Below are positions 12,721 through 24,770 of a DNA stretch of 64,000 nt, in pieces (the first letter of the stretch is position 1; every line of letters begins with the position of its first letter). Origin of the DNA: Paralvinella palmiformis (lineage: Eukaryota > Annelida > Polychaeta > Terebellida > Alvinellidae); contig JAODUP010000048.1 in NCBI GenBank assembly GCA_025642065.1, forward strand, positions 232,501-296,500. The letters run 5' to 3'. The notes under the pieces are model-generated. The model had not been told where the DNA came from. It searched no databases and saw only the letters and a program-made list of their open reading frames with translations. The translations under genes and the position numbers were made by a program.

Positions 12721-12933
12721 AATTGTGTAACCACATTAACACATTTGTCATGTTTGTTATGTCATACTACTGATGTTTTGTCCCAAATCTGAAAATTACC
12801 TTTAAGGGTGGGGGGGGGAATAATTGGTGCTAAAAAGGGGCATTAAAGCACCAGAATGGTGTTTTATAAATACGCCACGGTGATGCTGCTGATGATAGTG
12901 ATGATATTGATAATGATGGTGGCAGTAATGATA

Positions 12934-12971
12934 ATGATGATGATGATGATGATAACGACGACGACGACGAC

Positions 12972-13015
<44 letters not shown>

Positions 13016-13026
13016 CGACGACGACA
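12934..13026 (+). repeat. (ATG)n/(ACG)n compound microsatellite
   Basis: Alternating blocks of GATGATGAT and GACGACGAC; the CG form differs from the ATG form by one transition, suggesting interrupted expansion. Confidence 0.95.
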
Positions 13027-13195
13027 ATAACTCTAAAAACCACAATTAGATTGTTTATCGTAAGATGCAAATTTTCCGCAAGCAACCAGAATCTTCGGAA
13101 AAATAGCCGGCGCCTCTCAGTTTAACGGACACAAGGTTCGGTCTCTATCTCTCTATCTATCTATATATCTATATATCATTTTAATCTCTAGCTCC

Positions 13196-13231
<36 letters not shown>

Positions 13232-13289
13232 TCGCATTTTACCCTCCCCCCTCTCTATCTATCTACCTCCCTCTCTCCCCCTCTCTTAT

Positions 13290-14255
13290 TCAAACGAATG
13301 AATTTACTTCATCATTATTCTCCGATGAAATGATCCAGCTGAGATTAAAAACGCGCAGACGATCAGTTTTATGTCTTCTCCAGTCGTTCTCTTTCTTCGT
13401 TTATTAAATAAATAAATCTGCGGCCGCAAGTCAAACTGTCCACATTATGCGGGATGACGCATCCCATTAATGCAGCGAATCTTCGGGATCTTACGCGAAT
13501 GGAAAGAAAGGAAAAAAATACCGCAAAAAGCCCCGGGGGTGGGGCGTGGAGGGTTGGAGTGAGGACTTTAGGCGCCGGAGGAAATAATTAGAAGACTTAG
13601 AGAGGGTAATAATCGTTCCATCTTCGTTTGGATTTCGCTGTTTTCTCTCCCGGAGACCACGGAGCGGTCGTTACGCGAATGAACGATAATTTGTTCGAAC
13701 AATGCCTTTTTCAATTCGATTTCGGGATGCATTAATTACGGTGAGATGGGAGGTGCATGGTGGGTGTTGGATGGGTGGGATGTTGTGGATCGAGCACGGA
13801 GACGCAACGATGTGTAGCGTAGGCGGGGAAAGGGATTCGTCTCGTTTTAAATAATTGATAATGGCCGAAATTTATTTGTGTTTTTGTGGTGTACTGGTTT
13901 TTTTCTCTCTCGGCGGGTATCGGCCATCATTTAACGTCATCATTTCTTGTGGATTGGACATTACTAAACAGATGTTAACGTGTAGCCGAAACAACGAGAA
14001 TGGACATTAATAGTCGGAATAGATTAGACTGATGAATATGGATGAGAGCAAATCGTATATTAATTTCACCACTCGGTCATCTGGTCCGTTGCTATTTGGC
14101 TCCATTTCTCCGCTAATTTTACGCGGTAGGTGACAAAATTGGTTTTCTGGCTATTCGCCTAATTGCGTGCCCGTCTCCGACCGGAACAAGGATTGTTTTA
14201 ATCGTCTTAATTTCCATTAATTATGCGTGAGACGTCATCGAGGTCGGCATCAATA
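13290..14255. other. Non-repetitive stretch with many TAATTA-type words; candidate conserved non-coding element
   Basis: Almost 1 kb without microsatellites or transposon similarity in a region otherwise full of them. It includes GGGATGACGCATCCC (inverted repeat), ATTAATTACG, CGCTAATTTTACG and TTTCCATTAATTATG. No ORF. Suggests an enhancer-like element; inference only. Confidence 0.3.
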
Positions 14256-14260
14256 ATTCG

Positions 14261-14410
14261 TGTTTGTTTGTTTGTTTGTTTGTTTGTTTGTTTGTTTGTT
14301 TGTTTGTTTATCTAAATGTTCTACATCTAAAGGGTGTGCGTGCGTGTGCGCGTGTGTGCGTGTGCGTGTGCGTGTGTGCGTGCGTGTATGTGTGCTGTGC
14401 GTGCGTGCGC

Positions 14411-14492
<82 letters not shown>
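14261..14492 (+). repeat. (TTTG)n then (GT)n/(GCGT)n microsatellite
   Basis: GTTT/TTTG units at 14261-14308, an irregular GTGTGCGTGC stretch at 14333-14415 and a pure GT run of about 75 bp to 14492. Confidence 0.96.
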
Positions 14493-14494
<2 letters not shown>

Positions 14495-15169
14495 CCCGCG
14501 TCCCCGTTCTAAAGTGATTGAATTATTCAATGGAAGACGATTTTATCTGGGTGTGCCTTTCGAAATAGAATCATTCTCTCGTTGAATGGCCAATCCAGAT
14601 AGGACGTAATTGATCATATTAACAGTAACAAATCCCCATCAGATTGGTCTTTACATTCTGTTCAGCGGATTAACGGACGGCAGAATGCGACACCAGCCAA
14701 TACAGAGTCTAAAATGCCGATAAATCCGGCTTGGGTAGCGCATCTGACACGTGACTGAATGTATGAAACGATCCGGATGTATTGAACTTTAAATTTCGGA
14801 TTTCATATTTTGAATCTCTTGTTGTCGAATGAATCCGCGTGCCAACCTACCGAAGTAAAATTCACGCTAGGATTAATGTTGTTCGTTAAAGAAGAGAAAG
14901 GAATGTTGTTGTTTTGGTTACTGGTGTTTTTATTGTTGTTTTTGTTGTTATTGTTGTTGCTGCTGCTGCTGCTACTACTGCCGGTGATGATGATGAGTCA
15001 ATGGTAATGTTAGCAGAAGTTCCCTCTGTAATTATCAAAGTAGTAATGGTGATAATCTCCAGTAAGATAACTTCAACCTAATTACAGAATTTTCATCCCA
15101 ACATAATAATTACTTCGGTAAAACAAAGTACTATTTCTCGTTGTTCGTGTCAGGGATTGAGATTAATTT

Positions 15170-15510
15170 TGGCCCTGATGGGACTCTTACCCGAAGGGTC
15201 GCGGGTTCGAGGTTCCGGGAGCTGCAATGCTGTCATCTGGCGACTGGTTCACTCATCCATAAAAATGAGAACCTGACAGGACGTGATGGCTATGTGCTTG
15301 AGTAACGTTTTGAGCCTTTAATGCCAGCATGCGTTGTATGCTCCTTTGTGAGTTGAGGTGGTGCTGGATTGAAGCAGGTTTGAGTCAGGAATAATAATAT
15401 TGTACAGCGCCTCAGAAAAGGGTTACCTGGTTCTGGCGCTATATAAACATACTTTATTATATTATAAATGTCACATATTACTATTATTATTATTATTATT
15501 ATTATTATGA
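15170..15510 (+). mobile_element. SINE whose 3' end copies a LINE 3' terminus
   Basis: The head GACTCTTACCCGAAGGGTCG, CGGGTTCGAGGTTCC has a B box. The body is CACTCATCCATAAAAATGAG ... GTTGAGGTGGTGCTGGATTG. It ends ATTGTACAGCGCCTCAGAAA, AGGGTTACCTGGTTCTGGCG, CTATATAAACATAC, the same terminus as the LINE end at 53513-53570, then (ATT)n. This is the structure expected of a SINE mobilised by that LINE. Confidence 0.65.
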
Positions 15511-16754
15511 GGTGTTTTGACTCTCCAGCAAATATCATAAACTATATTGTGCTGTGTTTGAGAAATTCTGTTTTCTGCGACTGAAGATTGTATATTTCCA
15601 GGTCCATGTTTGTTCTCAAGAAAAACTGTTCATCTAGAGAGCTGTATATTCCGTGGGACGCCATTTAGGTGTTTGGCCCGGTTATCCAGCATGTAAATTG
15701 CTGTAGCGGACATAATACGCTCTTAAGCATTCTAAATAATCCTGATTCAGAAATAGAAAAACTGTTACGCATCTCGAGCCGCGGTATTGGGCTCAGCTCG
15801 TTTGGTCTACGTGTGTTTTAGATGACAACTACAACGTTATTTAGCTGTATGTGGGAATGTAATGATCTCTTCTATCTACAGTCTGTATTATGACCTTCAA
15901 GGTTAGCGTCAGTCTATTTGTCATTCGTAACATCGAAGCTCTTTATTATAAGTCTATAGTTTGTATAGTAGACGTTAGATCTGGTTTGAAAATGTTAAAC
16001 TATAATAATTTTAACAGCGAGGAGACTATGGTGTCATCATTTTCATTGCTTTATCACAAATAGTGACAATTTTCTAATAGCAATTGTGGGCGATCAGTTT
16101 AAACGTTAGTCGCTTCACGACAGTTGCCCGTTTTGAAATGATTGTAATAACTGGAATTTAAAGTTTGTAAAATGTTACTTTGAAGAAAGATAAACCAATT
16201 TAAAATAGATATAAATATGGCCGGTTAGACAGTTAACATAAACAATCTCACAACCTCCGTGATCTGACCTGGGCATCTTACTCTCACAGATCTCGACTGT
16301 ACGCGATTCGCCTTTTTGCATGGCGCCTTTGGGACAGACGAGACATTGCGCCTATCTCAGCATGAAAAATCGGGTTTTTTATTACGAGTTCCTTATTCCG
16401 CACTGCGGCAGCACATACCTAAGAACACACAACTTTACTTAAATAACTTAAACCGAATTACAAAATTCTCAGCCCTAATAAATGTTTCAGTAAAACGAAG
16501 CACTATTTCATGAGGTAGACCTCATCCGAAACTGGAACAAACTTTCATTAGTGATAGCAGTCTCATCTCAGTGCACACATTTAATGGATATTAATGTGTG
16601 GGTTTTGGTATGTTTGACTTCTTTACAGATATGAAAGAAAAAAGGGATTTGTTAATTAAAATTCTACTAATCAAAACAGTTTCTTTTGATTACAGTAACA
16701 GTGTTGCATTCTAGACATAGATTGCAAAGTATAACAATTCCTAGATTCGTGTTT

Positions 16755-16828
16755 TGATGATGATGATGATGATGATTGATGTTTTACGGCCAATTGTGTG
16801 CACATGGTAGGCTAAATGGGTCGAGATT
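16755..16828 (-). mobile_element. SINE family 1, 3' fragment
   Basis: TTGATGTTTTACGGCCAATT ... GGTAGGCTAAATGGGTCGAG preceded by (GAT)n is the 3' 70 bp of family 1 in minus orientation, just beside the fuller copy at 16887. Confidence 0.7.
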
Positions 16829-16886
16829 CGTGATTGAATAATATAATTATAGCTGCATTTTATTATATGTAATATTATTGATGTTA

Positions 16887-17087
16887 TTTATATAATGATG
16901 ATTATGATGATTATTAATGTTTTACGGCCACTTTTGAGCACACGGTAGGCTAAATAGACCGAACGACCTCCGAAGGTAATGAAGTCAAAGATGAAACACC
17001 CTTCAGATATGCACACGATGAGATTCGAACTCAGGTGGTAGTGATTTCTGGTCCAACGCGCTACTAACTAGACCACGGAGGCGCCCC
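16887..17087 (-). mobile_element. SINE family 1, minus orientation
   Basis: Reverse complement gives GGCGCCTCCGTGGTCTAGTT ... GCGCGTTGGACCAG, GAGTTCGAATCTC (B box), CATATCTGAAGGGTGTTTCA, GGTCGTTCGGTCTATTTAGC and GTGGCCGTAAAACATTAAT with an ATCATC-type tail: the family 1 consensus with an intact tRNA-like head. Confidence 0.8.
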
Positions 17088-17091
17088 CCCC

Positions 17092-17092
<1 letters not shown>

Positions 17093-17180
<88 letters not shown>

Positions 17181-17390
17181 TTGTAAATTCATCAACATTT
17201 ATAAACATCACGAAAACATTTGCCACGCTTTTATTATATGTAACACAAATAAACACACATACACACACACATACAGACAGACACACAGACATACAGACAC
17301 ACACACACTAACGCTAAGACTAACACACACATATACACACACTACAACATTAAACACATACGCATACACACACACACACATTACTATGCT
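17093..17390. repeat. (CT)n(TA)n and CA-rich microsatellites
   Basis: CT run 17093-17122 passing directly into TA 17123-17178, then imperfect (CA)n from 17250 to 17390. Adjoins the head of a family 1 SINE at 17087. Confidence 0.94.
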
Positions 17391-17977
17391 TTAAAAAAAT
17401 GTTAATCTGCGGTTCATTCATTTCCCTTTTAGAAGATAGATGGCTTTCCTTTCACCTATCCATTAACTTTCCGTATAGGTAAGGCCGCTCCGTAAAGCTC
17501 AGTAATAATTCATAGTTACATAAGAAAACAGTTTAGTTCTGAGGCCATGCAACGTTCTACTATTTCGACCCCAAATGGCTGACAATGAGGTATAATTGGC
17601 TTGATTAATAATTTCCACCAGCAACTGTTTTTATCGTTTTGCAATTATTTTAGTAGAACTGCAAAAACTTAGAAACAAATCTCCTTTATTAGTCTCTCCT
17701 ATTCAAGACTGTTGTTTTTCCTTTTTATATCCTGTCTACACCGCCCTCCGTCTACTTGGTTATTAACTAGACCCTTAAAATAATCAGAGATCCGTCATAA
17801 CGAATCCAATATCAAGAGGATCTAGGCGTATCCTGTCATAACGTCAGCTAACGAACCTCGCTTTTCTGGGAACATGAAAATTGACCAGTTACATTGATTG
17901 GTTTTTGTTGATATAGGACACTTAGACCGCTGTCGAGAATTTACCAGAATTATCAGAATACATTCTGCAATGCAATT

Positions 17978-18024
17978 CACACACACATACACACACACAC
18001 ACACAAACAAACATACACACACAC

Positions 18025-18067
<43 letters not shown>

Positions 18068-18125
18068 ATACATTCTGCAATGCAATTTATAAATACATAC
18101 ATACATACATATATACACACATAAT
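17978..18125. repeat. (CA)n(TA)n with a direct repeat of CAGAATACATTCTGCAATGC
   Basis: CAGAATACATTCTGCAATGC occurs at 17955-17974 and again at 18064-18083, on either side of the CA/TA run. Either a short tandem duplication or slippage of the whole block. Confidence 0.8.
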
Positions 18126-18351
18126 GGCGGTCTTCCTACCTGTCCACAACTGAATATAAATAAAACCAGCAAAACATGGTTACTGTAAAGAAAAACATTG
18201 TACTTAATTTTAAAATGTTCGATGCCAGGGGATCCAGGTATATAAAAGATAACTTTGGTTACCCTGGATCAATTTACTTCAAATACTGCTGTATCTTACA
18301 ATGTCTGAATATGACGCAAATGAACGAGATATAACCCTATTTTTAAAGGTG

Positions 18352-19992
18352 TCATGAGTTGTCATTTGGCACAATGGGTGTCCGCTCATTCCATATTTGA
18401 AGTAGATTACAAAGAGGCAATTTTTTATCAAATGTGGGTGTACTACGTTCCACATTCAAAAGATTAGCTAGACGGGTGAGACGAGTTTCCGGAATTTCAT
18501 GATTATATTTGAATGTATTTTCTAACGATTGAGGCATTGTATTTGTGGCTAAATCGTACTCAAATGCTTATCCCTTCCTAAGTTTCCACTCCATCCGATC
18601 ATTTGTTGGTGAATTTTGCATCGTACCTTGCCTATGAGCTTGCCCAACCCTACACTAGGTGCGCCACTGAGCTCGATTCTTTTCGACGATGTTGGCCCTA
18701 TAGAAGTTTGTTGTTGTTATTGTTAAATAACGAGGATTGGTATTCATAAAAACCTTTAAACTTCAAAATATTGGATTGTTTAAAAATAGGTCAAGTATGA
18801 CTGATATATTTTGCTTTATTTATTGTAAGAATTTCTCGTTTTTCGAATACATCTGTTTTATTTACGACTGGTTGGCTTGCCTTTCCTTAGACCAAACTAC
18901 CATATGTAAGGTGTAGTTGACTGAGCGCAACATAAACTGTCCTTAGGCTTTCAGGTAAAATATGCTTAACCCGTTTTATGGAGAACAAACCATGATATAG
19001 TTTGCTGTTGATGTGTCTTAAATATTGCTTCCATGTAAGGTGTTCAATTGTTAAGATACCCAAAAATGTTTAGTCGATTTTTCTTTTAACTGAAAACCAG
19101 TTCTTTTTTAATTTAATACTATTTATTTCAATATTTATTCCTGTAAAGTCTCAATGGGGATTCTGGGATCGTATAATGATGTACTTTGTAATAGCTGGTT
19201 CGCATAGAACCATTCATAGAGGATTCATTGATAAATTTGCCTCTAAAAAGCTCGGCCAAGTTTGAATTCGTTAAATAAAGCGTCGGGCCACCAGGAACGG
19301 ATAATATATTACTATGTGTTGAGATAAGAATATCATTTACATATAACAGACATAAGAGACGAACTAAAATGCAACCTTATGGCACTCCACATTTTATGGA
19401 ATATAGCTTGGGTTTGAGGTTTTTAATTTTTATGTATTGCATTCTAAGTGATAAGTAGTCCTGAAACTAACTGTTTACAATTCCCCGTAGTCCATAATGG
19501 TTAAGTTTATTTAATAATATTTTATTATTTATTACGTCAAATGCTTTTGAGAGGTCCCAAAAGATCGATAAGTTGTGGTTATTGTTTGTTTCTGAAGATT
19601 GATTAATCAGATGTAGGATTGGATCTATTGTTGAATATTTAGCTCTAAAACAATATTAATGTTTATAAAGTATTTGATTGCAATCTAGACACGATGTAAC
19701 TTTATCATATATAACAAAAATTCCAAATAATTTTGAAAAGTATGTAATTAAACTAATTGGTTGATATTTTGATGAGGCTATTATCAGCATTTTTGAAGAT
19801 TAGGATGACTTTTGCTATTTTTTATTGGATTGGTACTATCTATATCTATTGGAAAAGACTGATTGACTATAGGGATGATTGGCCGATGAATCAAGTTTAT
19901 TGTTTCTTTAAGTAATTTTGTAGACATATCATCATGTCCACTACTGAATTGGGGTTTTAGTTTATTTGTAGCATGTTCCAGGATCACACAAG

Positions 19993-20030
<38 letters not shown>
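18352..20030 (-). pseudogene. Degraded non-LTR retrotransposon reverse transcriptase
   Basis: Reading the minus strand from 20030 down, pieces of a reverse transcriptase appear in order: FSSGHDDMSTKLLKETIN (finger region, 19970-19900), then WDLSKAFDVINNKILLNKLN (19557-19500; the DLSKAFD catalytic aspartate box), SIKCGVP-stop-GCIL and the fused-in YVND box (about 19400-19325), and a C-terminal block at 18537-18352. At least two in-frame stops (TAG in the segment after GLRGIVNS, TAA in place of the Gln of GVPQG) and frameshifts make it dead. The copy is 5'-truncated at a (TA)n(CA)n run at 19996-20046. Clade is probably Jockey/CR1-like, not resolved. Confidence 0.8.
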
Positions 20031-20046
<16 letters not shown>

Positions 20047-20059
20047 TCATACATTAAAA

Positions 20060-22150
20060 CCATTCATCATTTCATACAGGTTTATATGCTAAGAGGGTAA
20101 ACGAGAATCATAACGGTGCACAAAGCAACACTTATCTGGGCATATACTTGGAGGCTGGTTATAGATGTAGGCATCAGTGTGCTGATAAGGGATATTGACT
20201 GGAGTTGTAAAATTAAGTGTATTTAAACGAACTTGTGCATGTCTATAGCCCTACTGAGGGGTAAAACTTCAATTAGCCGCACAGTGGTGTTACGGGGAAT
20301 GGAAGGTTTGGGTGAATTGCAATTGACAAAGTTTGGAGATGTTTTATAAGATATGAGAAAAACTAAATCAGCCTTCTTTCATTGCTGATACGTACTGCAG
20401 GACATTTGTTACTATTGGATATTAGTAGATATTGTGCTTTATTGAAGACATTTATTGTATTCTAACTGATTGGATGTACGGGTTTCTGTCTGCCTCATCA
20501 TCATCATCATCATTATCATCATCTACACAGCCATAAACCAACAAATGAGCTGAAAAGGGCCATAAAACCCAATACAATCCAGTATAGCTGATTAATCCAA
20601 ACTCTTTTGAATAGACGTGATTTTATTTCAACTGTTGCTACTGATAACAATGGCTGCTGCTTTATGTATGATATATATTGTTTATATCATGTTTTGTATG
20701 CTTCAATATCTGTATATGAATGTAAAATATGGGAGTGATAATATGTTGATGATAAGTCAAATTGTTTTAAACAATTTATGTATGATACTTTTTATGCCAT
20801 AATGAACAGTGTCTTATATTTTCATGATTATTCATGAACCAATTTTTAATATATACGTGAAGTTTGATTGGAATTGCTTATGACTTGTGGAATAAAGATA
20901 TGAATAAGTTACAACTAAACGGAGAGTGTTTCTAACGTCATACATTGATGAGACCTTCGTCTACTCTATCGCTCATTGAAATTGCAACTTCATTGGTCTG
21001 GGAGTTAACAGATCTTATCACTGAGATAGAAGATGGCAAATACTGGCTTTGGAGATTATCATTTACGAAAAATTTGTCATCTACTAATTATATCTTTTCG
21101 TCTTTGTTTAATCTCTCTCGTTTGAAGTGTGGTTGAATGGGGTGTTCCCGTTCCTTGCGTGCAGGTGGGAGTTGTTTATATATTAAATGTCCAGTGCCTC
21201 CTAGGTGCTTAGCAAGACTCACCACTTTCCTGAGCTGTGTGAACATAGGCAGCTGGACCAATAGGGCGCGGGATCAGCTGATTTAGACCCTACACGGTGG
21301 GACACCGGGGGATGTATCCATCATGTACATCTGGTACTTGCATTACATCAGTGAATAATCAATCGTTTTGCTACGTGCGTACTGAGTTCATCTGGTTGTT
21401 CTCTGTAAGATGGATTTTTTTAATAGAAACTTGTTCATCGAGTAACTACTAAGATCAGTTAATTAATCTCGGATTCTCTCATTTATTATCTCCGAGCATG
21501 TGACCTATTATCGCCATCCAGTGAATTTGATATATCATTTACATCACGATTTTCTTGTCTTTATCTAATTTGGTGGTCAAATCTAAGAGGCCCTTTGACA
21601 GCGAACTAATCCGCTCTCCTTTGTCATCTATCTTTTCTTTGCTTGATACATACCTTTACCCGAACAACACACGAAGGGTGACATTATTTGGGATTTCTCC
21701 TTCAGTTTCTCCCTTCTTCACTCTACGTGATTTGCGCTGCACACTCGGCAGGGATATATCCGGATGCGACATATTGTTCAAAGCAGATGATACAAGCTAA
21801 TTGACTGTATGAACAGCTGTGCCTAATTGAAAACAAACAAACAAATACTGGGTCCTTTAGGTCCAGCAAACGCTTAGATTGTACAAATCGGTTATATTCA
21901 AAGTCTATGTAGAACAGTGCCCACTCATGCGTATCACAATGGCCACGATAGCTGACAAACAACTACAAAACCATTCAATATAAAAATGTTTGGTTCACCA
22001 TATCAGTATAATCGATTCTATATATATTTAGAACCCATTTACATGTGTGTTCCTACGACACATATCAAAATAGTTCGCAGTTTTATGCAACTTAGCAGCA
22101 GCTATCTGGGGAGTTTCCTACAGCCTGCATGTCGACTCCACTGAATCATA
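20060..22150. other. Intergenic between RT pseudogene and palindromic MITE
   Basis: AT-rich; contains a short (ATC)n at 20495-20525. Small open frames at 20617, 20945 and 21555 have no recognisable similarity or splice context. Nothing else seen. Confidence 0.5.
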
Positions 22151-22152
22151 TA

Positions 22153-22300
22153 TATGTTACAGATAATCTGTTTAATCAGGTAATATTTATATTACCTGAA
22201 ATATTCAGGTAATGTGTCTATAGTTAAGAATTAATACACATTATCTGAACATTTCAGGTAATATACATCTTACCTGATTATACAGATTAACTGTAACATA
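22153..22300. mobile_element. Palindromic MITE, copy 1
   Basis: The left arm TATGTTACAGATAATCTG ... AATCAGGTAATAT is mirrored by the right arm ATATACATCTTACCTGATTA, TACAGATTAACTGTAACATA. Internal CAGGTAAT/ATTACCTG pairs repeat in both directions. About 148 bp, AT-rich, no ORF, TA at the borders. A second copy lies at 33.1 kb. Confidence 0.75.
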
Positions 22301-22789
22301 TCCATGCAACTAGTTAACCGGAAAAGGTGAACGTTTATAAACAGTTAGAATGTGTTTTAGCACATAACAAAGAGTGGCCTCATCTCATTGAATCTAAAGA
22401 TGATCGCCGTGAAATTATTGGGGGTTACACTATTTTGTCTTTATATGATTTAAAATAATTGTTAGTTATTGACTATTTCTAAGAAAGGAGATTTGTCCAT
22501 TACGAAACTCGAGTAAGTTTTGATTGCAAGACTATTACTTTATCATTTGAGAGTTGTTACTACAACAGGCTTTCTGAAAACCTGTTTCGTATTATTTATT
22601 TCCAGCATTTCTTATTGGCATGAGATCTGTTTGAACTTGTAAGTTTCCGGTTTTGCTTCAGTTGTACCCAGAGGCATAGGTTTTAGGTGAAATGGGGGAG
22701 GTTTTGAATTGTAGGGTAAGATTGTTGTATGGGAGTTTAATCTGAAACATGGCATCGAAAGCAATATTATAACAACATCCAGAACCTTT

Positions 22790-22795
22790 TTTATT
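22790..22795 (-). terminator. Possible SEC14L poly(A) signal
   Basis: AATAAA on the minus strand about 210 nt downstream of the TAA stop, in an A/T-rich context. Confidence 0.4.
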
Positions 22796-23003
22796 TCATT
22801 TCATTTTATAATAAGTTGTTTACATTCGACATATGTAAGATAAGACAAATTAAAATTGAATGACTATAAAGTAAAACACTTTGTTCTCTTATACAAATAC
22901 GTCGCTCATCTTTAATGATGTCCATACATGCTAATAAAGTACCATTTGCAAACACAATCATACACCTACACGACTGGTGTCAAGTTGTTCGTTATCATTA
23001 AAT

Positions 23004-23116
23004 TTACAGTTCTGTAACTTGAAGCTCATTTTCGGTGTCTGGTGGCAAGACGTCAATCAGATAGGATACCTTCTTTGAAACAGTCCAGCTGTATGTGTTG
23101 TCAAAGCGAACCACAT
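23004..23116 (-). CDS. SEC14L2: SEC14L coding exon 12 (last), stop TAA
   Basis: Encodes (Y)[18 protein letters not shown] then the tail [18 protein letters not shown] and TAA. Matches the GOLD C-terminus 'YVLRFDNTYSFIHAKKVxFTVEVLLPD'. Confidence 0.93.
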
Positions 23117-24722
23117 CTAAAAAGATAAAAAGAAGCAACTACAGCACTCAACTGCTATACAGATATAATTATATAATACACTTTACTATTTAAATAAAAA
23201 TCACTTTAATTCCAGACCGTATTTTCTGGATTAAAAGTGGCACCGTTCTACAAGTCACATATGACTATGTGGCTGCATTTTTTTTCTCGGGTTTCTGTAT
23301 TTCCAGAATATATCTTGCATATGCTCATACCTTCATATGCAATGAACTGCTATATATCCATAATTTCATAACAAACTTCAATATAAAAAATCGTATAATT
23401 CTACACCGTATTTTCCCGATTAAAAGTCTCACCGTTTTACAAATTATACGACTGCATGACTGGATTTTTTCCAGTTTGTATTCACAGAAAAGCGATCCGG
23501 ATTATTTCTTGCATATGTTCATACTTTCTTACAGTAATGCAAAAACACAGAGACAAAACTATCAGCTGTTATTATTCAGGTCAAAACTGGTTATATATTA
23601 TTATTATTATTATTATTAAAGAATAAGTTAAAAAACGTGCCCTATGCTTACAATAACGCAATTTATTCACATAGAACCATGAATGCATTGTTCTTTTGTG
23701 ATTAGTCATTACCATGTCAGATATTCAAACTTTGTGAAAAGAATACTCGGACGAATACTTAGAAATTACATTTTGTACACAGATACATAACCAGCCTAAA
23801 TCTTCTGATAAAATGGGTATATTTCAGTGCAGAAAAAAACAGTCTATCGAATCTCATTAATTAATTACGTATTTAAGACAACAGCCGTTAAATGATGGTC
23901 TTTCTCAGAATAGTAGCTATCAATCATAACCTACATTGTCCTGGTTCATCTATCATCACACTTCCCTCTTCAGGTATTAAGTGACTGTCCACTCGTTCCG
24001 ATTTCACCACTTCGATCATGTCTCCCTTCTTCTGGCGTTCGTCCGTAGTTCGCTTGAACACTCCAAAACCGATATCGTTGTCTTCGGTCAAGAACTGCCA
24101 CCTGTGGAGTAATTAGGATAACAACAACAACAACACCAGTAGTTATGGCAACTATCACGCTATAAACAAATAAATCCTTCTGGATCTGATGTTGTCGGGG
24201 TTGTTCTGTTGATGGAGTTTCTGGATCACGGGATGGCTGACCTTCCGCTCGTGTGATCTTATCACACTGTTATTAAGGATAAAACAGAGCACTCACTCAC
24301 TCACTCACTCACTCAATACACCCTACCACCCACCCAGCCATTCACTCGCCCTGCCACCTACCCATCAACTCACCCAGCTTTCCACTCACTGACTCACTCA
24401 CGTTCTCTCACTCCTGATACGTTCTACAAAAGGTAAACACACTGCATTACCTAAGTGTTGATTCGGGTTCAGTGACCTCGTAATCCAGCTGGACTGTAGA
24501 ACCTCTTGCCACGTTGCAGTTTTCAAAGTTACTTAAGTCGATGTTTTCTCGTATATTTTTCAACCGATATTTTTCAGGTATCTTACCACCCATACAAACC
24601 TGTAATCCACAGTAGAATATTTGTTAGAGTAGACCATTTATTCCTTAAGACGATGGATAATTAGAAACATAAAGAAAAGATATTATAATTAGAGAAATGA
24701 AGGTAAACACACTGAAAATAGA

Positions 24723-24770
<48 letters not shown>

